DNA of 15,623 nucleotides from an uncultured Collinsella sp. (GCA_900761995.1 CAAFEY010000121.1:1-15623), one strand, 5' to 3'; positions 6,469-13,799 are shown, counted from the stretch's first letter. Translations and numbers: made by a program. Notes: generated by a model from the sequence alone, not told the origin.

Positions 6469-7632
6469 CTATTTGATCACGCGCACGCGATACATCGACG
6501 GAATCTGCTTGAGCGCCTCGATGGTGCTGCTGTCCAGGTGCTCGTCGGTGTCGAACATGGTGTAGGCGTTCTCGCCAGCGGACTCGTTGGTCATACGCTG
6601 CACGTTGGCGTTGTCCTTGGCGAGAATGGCCGTGATCTGGCCGATCATGTTGGGCACGTTGGCGTGCAGGCAGGCGATGCGGCTTGCGGCGCGCGCCTTG
6701 CCCATGCTGCAGGCGGGGTAGTTGACGCTATGCGCGATGTTGCCGTTCTCCAGGTAATCCTTGAGCTCGCTGATGGCCATATCGGCGCAGTTGGCCTCGG
6801 CCTCGCCAGTGCCGGCGCCCGAGTGCGTGGTGATAAACGTGTTGGGCATCTTGACGGTCTTGGGCGTGGCAAAGTCGCAGCTAAACCAGCTCAGCTTGCC
6901 CTTGCGCAGGGCAGCGTCGACGGCGTCCTCGTCAATGATGGTTTCGCGTGCGTAGTTGATGAGCACGGCGTCGGGTGCCAGCAGGTTAATCTGCTCTGTG
7001 CTGATCATGCCGATGGTGTCGGCCTTGCTGGGCACGTGTACGGTGAGGTAGTCGCAGCCGCGGCAGAGATCCTCGAGCGTGCCCACACGCTGCACCTCGC
7101 GGCTCAGCACCCACGCGTGCTCGACGGAAATGAACGGGTCGTAGCCGTAAACGTCCATGCCCAGGTCGACGCAGGCGTTGGCGACCTTGGAGCCAACGTT
7201 GCCCAGGCCGATGACGCCGATGCGCTTGCCCTTTAGCTCGCGGCCCACAAAGGCCTTCTTGGCCTTTTCGGCATCGACCTGAATCTCGGGGTCGTCGGCG
7301 TTGTCGCGCACCCAGTTCATCGACTGCACCACGCCACGGCTCGAAAGCACCAGCATGCCCAGGACGAGCTCCTTGACGGCATTGCTATTGGCGCCGGGGG
7401 AGTTAAAGACGACGACGCCCTTCTTGGCGTACTCCTCGACGGGGATGTTGTTGACGCCGGCGCCGCAGCGGGCGATGGCGCGGATGCCCTCGGGCAGCTC
7501 GTAGCCGTGCAGGTCGGTCGAGCGCATCAGAATGGCGTCGGCCTCTTCGGCGGTGCTCACAAATTCGTACCCCTCGCCAAACTCGACTTTGCCGTCCTTG
7601 GTGATGTCGTCGATGGTCTTAATCTTACGCAT
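6469..7632 (-). CDS. serA: D-3-phosphoglycerate dehydrogenase with C-terminal ACT domain
   Basis: SerA oxidises 3-phosphoglycerate to 3-phosphohydroxypyruvate with NAD+, the first committed step of serine synthesis. The 387-residue protein shows the substrate-domain signature CGAGVNNIPV (56-65), VVFNSPGANSNAVKELVLG (74-92), the Rossmann motif GLGNVG (142-147) with D165 in GYDPF as the NAD-selecting acid, R229 in NYARETIIDED, and H270 in ITTHSGAGTGEAE. An ACT domain, probably for serine feedback, fills about 317-387. It is a shorter type than the E. coli enzyme, with a reduced loop between D253 and the catalytic His. AAGGAG precedes the ATG at 7632. It lies 70 bases downstream of serC on the same strand and is probably cotranscribed with it. 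Confidence 0.96.
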   Translation of the reverse strand: MRKIKTIDDITKDGKVEFGEGYEFVSTAEEADAILMRSTDLHGYELPEGIRAIARCGAGVNNIPVEEYAKKGVVVFNSPGANSNAVKELVLGMLVLSSRGVVQSMNWVRDNADDPEIQVDAEKAKKAFVGRELKGKRIGVIGLGNVGSKVANACVDLGMDVYGYDPFISVEHAWVLSREVQRVGTLEDLCRGCDYLTVHVPSKADTIGMISTEQINLLAPDAVLINYARETIIDEDAVDAALRKGKLSWFSCDFATPKTVKMPNTFITTHSGAGTGEAEANCADMAISELKDYLENGNIAHSVNYPACSMGKARAASRIACLHANVPNMIGQITAILAKDNANVQRMTNESAGENAYTMFDTDEHLDSSTIEALKQIPSMYRVRVIK

Positions 7633-7702
7633 GGAAAAACTCCTTAGCAGGTTTGGTTTAAACAGGTGGTTTGAAGTGGCAGGTCGGCCCGCGCGTTGCG
7701 GG

Positions 7703-8827
7703 CTAGTTAGATCGCGGACTCAAACTATGCTGCGCTTCGAAGTCCTTCATGTACGAGGCCAGTGCCTGCACATCTTCCATGGTTACGGCGTTGTAGACGC
7801 TAGCGCGCATGCCGCCCACCAGGCGATGGCCCTTGACGTTTTGAATCTGGTGCTCGGCTGCGCCTGCGACAAAGGCCGCGTCAAGCTCGGCGTCGCCGGT
7901 GCGGAAGGTGACGTTGGCGATGGAGCGACTGTCGGCCTGCGTGGTGCCATGGAACAGCTCGCTGTGCTCGAGCAGGTCATAGAGCAGGTTGGCCTTGGCC
8001 CAGTTGCGTTCGGCCATGGCGGCAAGTCCGCCGGTCTCCTCAACCCAATGGAACACCTTGCCGCACACGTAGATGCCAAAGGTGTTGGGCGTGTTGAGCA
8101 TGGAGCCCTTGGCGGCCTGGGCCTTAAGGTCCATGTACTGCGGCGTCTGCGCAAAGGCGGGGCCGTCGGCGATGAGGTCGTCGCGCACGATAACCACGGT
8201 CACGCCCGCGGCGCCGGCGTTTTTCTGCGCGCCGGCGTAGATGAGCCCGTAGCGCTCAACATCGAGCGGCTGCGACAAAAAGCAGCTCGAGACATCTGCG
8301 ACCAGCGGCACATCGCCGCAATCGGGCAGCTCGTGGTACATGGTGCCAAAGATGGTGTTGTTCTGGCAGATGTAAACGTAGTCGAGCCCGTCGCCCGCGG
8401 CCTCGGCGGCAATGCGCGCGTTGATGTCGGCCATGTCGGGGATGCGGTCGAAGTTGGTGTCCTCGGAGCTCGCGAGCAGCACGGCCTCGCCGTACTTGTC
8501 GGTTTCTTTGTATGCCTTGTTGGCAAAGTTGCCGGTCACGACGTAGCCGGCGCGGCCGCGGCGCATGAGGTTCATCGGGATGCCCGCAAACTGTAGCGTG
8601 GCGCCGCCCTGTAAAAATAGGACGTGGTAGTTGTTCGGGATGCCCAGCAGGCGACGCAGGGTTGCCTCGGCGTCGTCGATGATCTGCTGGTACATGCTAG
8701 ATCGATGGCTCATCTCGAGCACGGACATGCCGCAACTGCGGTAGTCCATCATCTCGTCGGCGATCTCGGCGAGCACGCTTGTGGGCAGTGCGGCCGGGCC
8801 AGCTGAGAAGTTGTGCACACGTGCCAT
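7703..8827 (-). CDS. serC: 3-phosphoserine aminotransferase
   Basis: SerC is a PLP enzyme that transaminates 3-phosphohydroxypyruvate with glutamate to give phosphoserine, the second step of serine synthesis. The 374-residue protein has the family N-terminus VHNFSAGPAALP (4-15), GMSVLEMSHRS (33-43), FLQGGATLQFA for phosphate and cofactor binding (71-81), DVSSCFLSQPLDV (178-190), and the PLP lysine K202 in YAGAQKNAG. The C-terminal VGGMRASVYNA matches the family's HRS/GGxRAS substrate-binding end. Length and motifs are complete. The ATG at 8827 has GAGGGAG upstream. A 70-base gap without a convincing terminator separates it from serA, so serC-serA is read as one operon. Confidence 0.97.
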   Translation of the reverse strand: MARVHNFSAGPAALPTSVLAEIADEMMDYRSCGMSVLEMSHRSSMYQQIIDDAEATLRRLLGIPNNYHVLFLQGGATLQFAGIPMNLMRRGRAGYVVTGNFANKAYKETDKYGEAVLLASSEDTNFDRIPDMADINARIAAEAAGDGLDYVYICQNNTIFGTMYHELPDCGDVPLVADVSSCFLSQPLDVERYGLIYAGAQKNAGAAGVTVVIVRDDLIADGPAFAQTPQYMDLKAQAAKGSMLNTPNTFGIYVCGKVFHWVEETGGLAAMAERNWAKANLLYDLLEHSELFHGTTQADSRSIANVTFRTGDAELDAAFVAGAAEHQIQNVKGHRLVGGMRASVYNAVTMEDVQALASYMKDFEAQHSLSPRSN

Positions 8828-8865
8828 CTTCTAGTCTCCCTCGTAGTCGTTTGAACGTTCGGGAT

Positions 8866-8874
8866 ACTTTAGCA
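8866..8874 (-). promoter_or_regulatory. Candidate extended -10 of the serC-serA operon
   Basis: On the minus strand TGC-TAAAGT gives an extended -10 element about 38 bases upstream of the serC ATG. No good -35 was found at the expected spacing. A short palindrome GCGCCAGGCGC (8882-8892) lies where a -35 contact or operator would be. This is a weak prediction. Confidence 0.35.
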
Positions 8875-8962
8875 CAGTGGAGCGCCAGGCGCGACCGCAT
8901 CACGGTAAAACTCGACTGCGCCGCTATGATTTACAGTATGGTTACATGGGAGAGGGGCGACC

Positions 8963-9049
8963 TTACTCCTCAGACAAATCCAAATCTGCGAGCGAAGACA
9001 TGAGGTTCTCTAGGCGCTTGACCTCTTCGTCCTAAATTAGCTACCTCCT
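8963..9049 (-). pseudogene. 22-codon frame with perfect SD but no start codon
   Basis: Between the antiporter and serC, on the minus strand, AGGAGG (9044-9049) is followed after 9 bases by TAG (9032-9034). An open run of 22 codons then reads DEEVKRLENL-MSSLADLDLSEE and ends with TAA (8963-8965). The peptide is acidic, helix-prone and in the right place for the SD, but the codon at start position is TAG. One extra T in TTTAGG would give TTTATGG and a 23-residue protein. It is either a small gene with a lost start, a sequencing error, or chance. An internal ATG (9001-8999) would give only 12 residues and has no SD. No product is recognised. Confidence 0.35.
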
Positions 9050-9051
9050 AG

Positions 9052-10656
9052 TTAGTACGATGCTAGCGTGGCGATGACGACTTCGTCGCCGGCGTATATT
9101 AGGGTGTTGCCGTCGGGGATGATCGTTTGGCCTTCGCGCTTGAGCATCACCACAATAAACGGATGCTTGCCTTGTGGCACATCGCGCAGGCGCTGGCCGG
9201 CCAGGCGACCGTGGGGAGTCACGGTGACCTCGCGCAGCGTAACCTCGGCACGCTCTTCGAACGTTGGGGCGGCCATCACCAGCAGATCGCCTTCCTGGAT
9301 CACGGTATCGCCGTTGGGCAGCACCGGATGGGCGCCGTCACGCAGCACCAAGACCACCAGCATGTCCGTTGCGCTGCCAATGTCGGCGAGCGAGCGTCCG
9401 GCAAACGGATGTCCAGCGCCTACTTTGAGCTTGACGAACGACATGCCGTCTTCGTCGCGGTAGTCGTTAAAGGTGCGACGCACGTCGCCGGTCGCATCGA
9501 TCATATCGAGCTTCTTCGCCACCGCCGGCAGCAGCGAGCCCTGCACCACAATGCTCGACACGGCAATCGCAAACACCAGGTCAAATAGGTCGTGTCCGCC
9601 GGGAACGCCGGCCACTACGGCAAAGAGACTAAAGACGACCGAAGCTGCTCCGCGCAGGCCCGCCCAGCTTACGAGCGCGACCTGGCGGGGATTCGTCTTA
9701 AAGGGCACTAGGAGCACGCCGACGGCGATGGGGCGGCTCACGAAGAGCATGAACGCCATGAGTGCCAGGCCCGGCAGCAGCATCTGCGGCAGGCGTGCGG
9801 GCGTTACGAGCAGGCCGAGCAAGAAGAAGATCGTCATCTCGGCCATCTCGGTGAGGGTGTCAAAGAAGTGCGCCATCTCGACTTTGCCGGTGATGTCGCT
9901 GGCGCCCAGCACAATGCCGGCCAGGTATACAGCCAAAAAGCCGTTGCCGCCCAGGTAGCTCGGCAGCGCGTAGGCGACGATGGCCACGGCGAACAAAAAG
10001 ATGGTCTGCGCGCCCTCGGCCGTTGCGTGCGCGCGTTCAATCAGGCGGCCCGCCGCCCAGCCGATGGCGAGGCCCAGGCCCACGCCCAGGATAATCTGCT
10101 TGGCCAGCAGCACGGGGATGTTAATGTCGCCGCCGGCCGCGAGTGTGGCGAGCACGGCGGTGAGCATGTAGGCGACGGGATCGTTGGAGCCCGATTCGAC
10201 CTCGAGCAGCGAGTCGGTGCCGCCCCTCAGCGACAGGCTGTGCTCGCGCAGAACACTAAAGACGCTGGCCGCGTCGGTGGATGCCACGACCGAGCCCAGC
10301 AGCAGGCCGCCGATCCAGTCGAAGCCCAGCACAAAGTGGGCGAACACGCCGGTGATGCCTGCGGTGATGACGACGCCGAGCGTGCTCAGCAGCACCGCCG
10401 GCGCAGCGACGGGCTTGGCGCGGTCGATATTGGTGTTAAAGCCGCCATAGAACATGATGAACAGCAGCGCCGTGCTGCAGACGGTTTCGGTGAGTGCGTA
10501 GTCGCTAAAGTCGATGTGCGCCAGCCCGTCGGCGCCCAACAGCATGCCGAGCGCGATAAAGATGAGCAGGGTGGGGAAGGGGAGCTTTTTGCCGACGGGT
10601 TTGATGGTCAGGCACAAAATGATGACGAGGCCGATAAAAAGAAGGATCTGGTTCAT
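9052..10656 (-). CDS. CPA1-type K+(Na+)/H+ antiporter with two RCK_C (TrkA_C) domains
   Basis: This is a 534-residue cation/proton antiporter. About 12 membrane helices span residues 1-385. Ion-path motifs are STDAASVF (126-133) and the N158-D159 pair in VESGSNDPVAY, with GLRGAASVVFSL (333-344) near the end of the transport domain. Two RCK_C-like domains follow in the cytoplasm (about 405-465 and 475-534). No RCK_N (Rossmann) domain is seen. This is the architecture of NhaP2/CvrA-like potassium/proton antiporters, where the C-domains sense ligands, perhaps nucleotides. The ATG at 10656 has AGGAG about 12 bases upstream. It diverges from the metallophosphoesterase gene. No clear terminator separates its stop from the serC promoter region. 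Confidence 0.9.
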   Translation of the reverse strand: MNQILLFIGLVIILCLTIKPVGKKLPFPTLLIFIALGMLLGADGLAHIDFSDYALTETVCSTALLFIMFYGGFNTNIDRAKPVAAPAVLLSTLGVVITAGITGVFAHFVLGFDWIGGLLLGSVVASTDAASVFSVLREHSLSLRGGTDSLLEVESGSNDPVAYMLTAVLATLAAGGDINIPVLLAKQIILGVGLGLAIGWAAGRLIERAHATAEGAQTIFLFAVAIVAYALPSYLGGNGFLAVYLAGIVLGASDITGKVEMAHFFDTLTEMAEMTIFFLLGLLVTPARLPQMLLPGLALMAFMLFVSRPIAVGVLLVPFKTNPRQVALVSWAGLRGAASVVFSLFAVVAGVPGGHDLFDLVFAIAVSSIVVQGSLLPAVAKKLDMIDATGDVRRTFNDYRDEDGMSFVKLKVGAGHPFAGRSLADIGSATDMLVVLVLRDGAHPVLPNGDTVIQEGDLLVMAAPTFEERAEVTLREVTVTPHGRLAGQRLRDVPQGKHPFIVVMLKREGQTIIPDGNTLIYAGDEVVIATLASY

Positions 10657-10770
10657 GGATGGTGTCCGCTCCTGGGTGGTTGGCGTGGCACGGTCAGTTG
10701 TCTGCGGTTATTTGTACCCAAAGATGGTGGGTTTATGGGGTTGGATTGCGGGCGTGCGCGATATCGTCAT

Positions 10771-10785
10771 AGACGGCCGCCGTCT
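10771..10785. promoter_or_regulatory. Palindrome in the antiporter/phosphoesterase divergent gap
   Basis: AGACGGC-C-GCCGTCT is a perfect 7-bp inverted repeat around one base. It lies about midway in the 253-bp gap, 115 bases upstream of the antiporter ATG and 125 upstream of the phosphoesterase ATG. The one-base centre suits a dimeric DNA-binding protein better than an RNA hairpin. An operator is plausible but no regulator is known. Confidence 0.3.
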
Positions 10786-10805
10786 TTGCCTCTGCCCGGA
10801 AACCC

Positions 10806-10834
10806 TTTCCAGCTTTATTGCAACGGAGTACAAT
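10806..10834 (+). promoter_or_regulatory. Candidate promoter of the metallophosphoesterase gene
   Basis: TTTCCA (10806-10811), 17 bases, then TACAAT (10829-10834) matches sigma-70-type boxes at four and five of six positions. The start of transcription would be near 10841, giving a leader of about 70 bases that carries TTCAA-C-TTGAA (10849-10859), a small inverted repeat. Confidence 0.5.
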
Positions 10835-10909
10835 GGGTAACGTTTAAGTTCAACTTGAAGTTTTAGTTGCGGCACCGGGCTTCGGCCGCAATGCAAGGAG
10901 AGGCGTACC

Positions 10910-11749
10910 ATGGCGATCTATGTGACATCTGATGCTCACGGGCACGTGCGTGCGCTTGACGAGGCCCTGTCCAAGATTTCGTTGACGTCCGACGACACGC
11001 TGTACGTGTTGGGCGACATGATCGATCGCGGGCCCGATCCGGTCGGCGTAATTAAGCTCGTGCGCTCGCTGCCCAACGCCCGCGTGCTCAAGGGTAATCA
11101 CGAGCAGATCATGCTCGATGCCATCGTTGGCCAGGATCCGCTCGATGCCGAGACCTGGGATATCAACGGTGGCTGGACGACGCGCGAGCAGCTCAACGAC
11201 ATGGAATTTGAGGCATACGAGGAGCTCGTGCGATGGATGGCCGCGCTGCCGCTCTACGCGGTGCCCGAGACCGAGGAGCGCCCGTATCTGCTGGTACATG
11301 CTGGAATCGAGATGAAGGCGGCGCGCGCGTTTTTGCTTGAGCATGGCGTCGATTGTGCCGATGGCGTCGGTGCGGTGAGTGCCGATCGCGAGCTGCTGCA
11401 GCAGATGCTCGCGGTACAGTCGTCCGATGACCTGCTGTGGATTCGTCACGGCTATTGGGATGTGCCGACCGGGCTGCTTTCTACCGAGGGTAAGGGCCCG
11501 GTCGTTGTGAGCGGTCACACGCCAACGGTGTCGCTCGGGCGTTATTGCGAGGTCGGTGGTCTTGCGGGGCTCGACGAGGAGTCGGGCCGCGGGCAGATCG
11601 TGCGCCTGGGCGGCGAGGATGCCGCCGGTGTGCCCGATCGCATCGACATCGACTGCGCTGCCGCCACCGGCTCCGAGTTCGGTCGCGTGGGCATCCTGCG
11701 GCTCGATGATGGGGCGGAGTTCTACGCGAACATCAACCCGGGCGAATAA
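10910..11749 (+). CDS. Calcineurin-like metallophosphoesterase (ApaH/PrpE-type)
   Basis: The 279-residue product has all five metal-site blocks of the PPP-like phosphoesterases: DAHGH (D8, H10), GDMIDRGPD (D36, R40), GNHE (N63, H64), HAG (H130) and GHTPT (H203). The C-terminal part, with DIDCA at 246-250 and FGRVGILRLDDG then FYANI, matches the final sheet seen in Ser/Thr phosphatase/ApaH-like proteins. The likely activity is hydrolysis of phosphoproteins or dinucleoside polyphosphates with two bound metals; sequence does not decide which. AAGGAG (10895-10900) precedes the ATG. The gene stands alone, diverging from the antiporter, and is followed by a 305-bp gap holding a repeat-like element. 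Confidence 0.92.
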   Translation: MAIYVTSDAHGHVRALDEALSKISLTSDDTLYVLGDMIDRGPDPVGVIKLVRSLPNARVLKGNHEQIMLDAIVGQDPLDAETWDINGGWTTREQLNDMEFEAYEELVRWMAALPLYAVPETEERPYLLVHAGIEMKAARAFLLEHGVDCADGVGAVSADRELLQQMLAVQSSDDLLWIRHGYWDVPTGLLSTEGKGPVVVSGHTPTVSLGRYCEVGGLAGLDEESGRGQIVRLGGEDAAGVPDRIDIDCAAATGSEFGRVGILRLDDGAEFYANINPGE

Positions 11750-12054
11750 TCGGTGCAAGGGGTAGCTAATATGGGAAGGGTTTTTTGACTACTTTTGCCC
11801 TTCTGCCCGCAAATTGATTTTTCAGGGACGGGGATTAAATAATCATTTGGCTGCCCGCTGGCTAAGTGAGTAGACTTTTTTGGAAATGCCGAGCACCCAA
11901 CATATTTGCCTCAATAAAACCGCTGGTCACGGACTTGTGCTTTGTCGGTGTGGTCCGGGATTCGGTAAAAGTCTACTCACTTAGTTTTGCGTGTCCGCAA
12001 CGAGACTCCAACCGGGGTGATTCCACCGCAAATTAGCTTCTCCCATCGCCGCAA
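11750..12054. other. 305-bp non-coding gap between convergent genes
   Basis: No gene was recognised. The gap holds a weak hairpin (GAAGGG 11775-11780 with CCCTTC 11798-11803, T6 in its loop), a purine-rich AT-containing stretch at 11823-11850, the 123-bp terminal-inverted-repeat element at 11862-11984, and a small 5-bp hairpin at 11987-12000. No canonical terminator was found for either the phosphoesterase (ends 11749) or the flippase (ends 12055). The inverted-repeat element may serve that purpose. Confidence 0.7.
11862..11984. repeat. 123-bp element with 18-bp perfect terminal inverted repeats
   Basis: CTAAGTGAGTAGACTTTT at 11862-11879 is repeated exactly, inverted, at 11967-11984. The 87-bp core has no open frame of note and contains a possible inner hairpin (CGGAC 11930-11934 with GTCCG 11953-11957). 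Each arm ends inward in a T-run, so in RNA form it would be a long stem. The layout suits a MITE-like or other non-autonomous repeat. It could also be a bidirectional terminator between the convergent genes. No flanking target duplication is obvious. Confidence 0.65.
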
Positions 12055-13635
12055 TTAGGCGCCGTACGGATTCCGGTCCCTCTCTATGCGTTGGCGGATG
12101 TGGGCGTACTCGATAATCAACAGTACCAGCAGTAGGGCCATGATGGCCAGGTAGCTCACGACGGCGCCCATCAGGCCGAGCAGATTGATCAGAATCACCG
12201 GGAGCACCACGCTCACGGCAAAGCAGATCAGGTAGATCTTGGTGACGTCGCCGGCATGGCGCAGCACCGTGATGATGGCGTAGATAAAGTCGATGGCCGC
12301 GGTGACGCCGCCGGCGACGACCATCAGCAGCGCCAATGTGCGGTAGCGCTCAAAGTTGAGGCCGTACATATAGCTCATGAGGGGAATACCGGGACCTGCC
12401 ATAAATGCGGCGCACACGCCGGTGATGACCACGATCAGCGCCATAACGGCAAAAATAATCAGGTCAAAGCGACGACGCTTGCGAGGATTAGCCCAAATGC
12501 TCGACAAGCGCAGGAGCTGCGGTTTATAGACAAATCCAATGCTCAACAGAATAGCTTGAGCTGGAAAAAACAGGGCATTAAAGTACAGCTGGTATTTGTA
12601 GGCTAGTGTTCCTTCCATCACAAACTTGGGCATGCTCTCGATAAGGTTGAACAGGAATAGCGCGCCAAAGAGTGGGGCGCAATGGACAAACAAGTGGCCG
12701 ACCTCGCGCAGGCTCACGCGGCGCGATTTTTCGGTCTCGAGCAGGGCGAGCGGCGCGGTGACCAGCACGAGCGAGGCGATCGCGGCGATGCCCATGGCCA
12801 TGGCCGCGATGGGCATGCTACGCGTGAAGAACAGCGCCACGCTGAAGACCGCGATGACGCCGACGGAGCGTAGCGTTTGACTCATTCCAGCCAAGTAGAG
12901 CTTGTCGGCCTGCTGCAGGCGGCCTTCGTACACGTCGGCGACGCCGTCGATGACCTTATACAGGTAGACGCCCAGGCCGATCGTCGCCATCTGCGCGTCA
13001 TAGCCGCGGGCGCTGCTATACATGAGGCCGCAGCCTAGGGCGAGCGCTCCGCAGATCCAACGATTGAGCTGGTAGGAGGCGAAGGACGTCTTTTCGTCGA
13101 TGTCCGAGACCTGGAAATTGCGCACGCCGTAGTTGCACGCGATCATGATGAGCGTGCCGGTGACAAAGGCGATGGAGAACTTGCCGGCTTCTTCGGCGCC
13201 CACGAGCTGCGTAGACACGATGGTGAGCAACGGAAACGCCAGACCCCACACGGCGGTGCCGAGGGTGTTCCAAAGATAGTCGCGGCTGGTGGCGTGCTCT
13301 TCGTATTCAGCCTCTTGCGTGGAGAACCCGCCGCCGTAGACGGCGCCGAGCAGACGGTTCCACCAAGCGTTGACCATGCGGCGGACGGGGCCGGGCTCCC
13401 GATCGCGTTCGCGCCGGCGACGTGTGGCTTGGCTGCTATCGGGCCCGCCGGCGTTGCGCTGACTCAGCTCTTGGATGCGTGCGAGTTCCTCGGCAGTGTG
13501 CGAGGCAGGGAAGAGGCCGTTCTCGATGCGGCCGCCCTGGGCCTTCGCGGCGCCGTCCTTCGATGCAGCGGGGTTGGAGGTGCCGTTGCGGCGGGCGATG
13601 GCGCGGCGAATGCTATCGAGGGGCGTGATGCTCAA
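12055..13635 (-). CDS. Polysaccharide flippase-like membrane protein (Wzx/MOP superfamily)
   Basis: The 526-residue protein has a charged N-terminus of about 115 residues, including an Arg-rich patch near 71-85 (RRRRERDREP), then about 12-14 hydrophobic helices to residue 510. The first helix region holds DYLWNTLGTAVWGLAFPLLT, typical of O-antigen/teichoic-acid flippases of the MOP superfamily, which move lipid-linked glycans across the membrane. The TTG at 13635 is chosen because AGAAAGGA lies 7 bases before it and no other start precedes the helices sensibly. No glycosyltransferase or other cell-wall gene adjoins it, so its cargo is unknown. It is convergent with the phosphoesterase gene and divergent from lctP. 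The N-terminal tail is longer than is usual for Wzx proteins. Confidence 0.82.
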   Translation of the reverse strand: MSITPLDSIRRAIARRNGTSNPAASKDGAAKAQGGRIENGLFPASHTAEELARIQELSQRNAGGPDSSQATRRRRERDREPGPVRRMVNAWWNRLLGAVYGGGFSTQEAEYEEHATSRDYLWNTLGTAVWGLAFPLLTIVSTQLVGAEEAGKFSIAFVTGTLIMIACNYGVRNFQVSDIDEKTSFASYQLNRWICGALALGCGLMYSSARGYDAQMATIGLGVYLYKVIDGVADVYEGRLQQADKLYLAGMSQTLRSVGVIAVFSVALFFTRSMPIAAMAMGIAAIASLVLVTAPLALLETEKSRRVSLREVGHLFVHCAPLFGALFLFNLIESMPKFVMEGTLAYKYQLYFNALFFPAQAILLSIGFVYKPQLLRLSSIWANPRKRRRFDLIIFAVMALIVVITGVCAAFMAGPGIPLMSYMYGLNFERYRTLALLMVVAGGVTAAIDFIYAIITVLRHAGDVTKIYLICFAVSVVLPVILINLLGLMGAVVSYLAIMALLLVLLIIEYAHIRQRIERDRNPYGA

Positions 13636-13663
13636 AGCGGGGTCCTTTCTATTGCTGCGCTCT

Positions 13664-13669
13664 AGTATA
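13664..13669 (-). promoter_or_regulatory. -10 box of the flippase gene
   Basis: TATACT on the minus strand is a five-of-six -10 element, 28 bases before the TTG start. The -35 region is poor. Transcription would start near 13657. Confidence 0.4.
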
Positions 13670-13694
13670 GACGCGACGGTGTTCGCTCGTGTTT

Positions 13695-13711
13695 TTGAAC
13701 GGATTGTTCAA
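13695..13711. promoter_or_regulatory. Inverted repeat (operator candidate) in the flippase/lctP gap
   Basis: TTGAAC-GGATT-GTTCAA is a perfect 6-bp inverted repeat with a 5-nt centre, between the flippase -10 box and lctP. It is AT-rich at its edges, as operators often are. The half-sites do not match the Rex or GntR consensus as I know them. Confidence 0.35.
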
Positions 13712-13783
13712 TATTTTCGGGGGGCGGCAGTAAATTGTCGGTGAGCGTGCGGTATCCTGTTGAAGTTTTGTGACCCCCCCCGA

Positions 13784-13799
13784 TGCCGCTCGCGCGGCA
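13784..13799 (+). promoter_or_regulatory. Leader hairpin next to the lctP ribosome site
   Basis: TGCCGC (13784-13789) and GCGGCA (13794-13799) form a 6-bp GC stem with a TCGC loop, ending 2 bases before AAGGAG (13802-13807). A run of eight C (13774-13781) lies just upstream. The hairpin could affect access to the ribosome site or mRNA stability. Confidence 0.35.

Noticed and set aside
6439..7236. A 265-codon plus-strand open frame opposite serA
   Set aside because: The composition (Val, His, Gly, Asp repeats) is that of a reverse-frame shadow of serA, whose identity is certain.
7685..7702. A small GCCCGC/GCGGGC hairpin between serC and serA as a terminator
   Set aside because: The stem is 6 bp with no T-run on the minus strand, so read-through into serA is more likely.
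7532..8596. A 354-codon plus-strand open frame opposite serC and the serA 5' end
   Set aside because: It is antisense to clear serC motifs, has no SD at a useful start and no recognisable domain.
8929..9003. A 25-codon plus-strand frame between serC and the antiporter
   Set aside because: It has no SD, no similarity to anything recognised, and runs against both flanking genes.
9868..10866. A 332-codon plus-strand open frame opposite the antiporter
   Set aside because: It is a shadow of the antiporter with Gln, Asp and His bias and runs out through the promoter region of the phosphoesterase gene.
9036..11770. The 10-mer GGTAGCTAAT shared by 9036-9045 (minus) and 11761-11770 (plus) as a repeat family
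   Set aside because: A single 10-base match in a 15 kb window is expected by chance and the flanks diverge at once.
12016..12035. A T-box-like GGGGTG...CCACCGC stretch near the flippase 3' end
   Set aside because: It forms only a 4-bp stem, lies downstream of the gene on its strand, and has no other T-box element.
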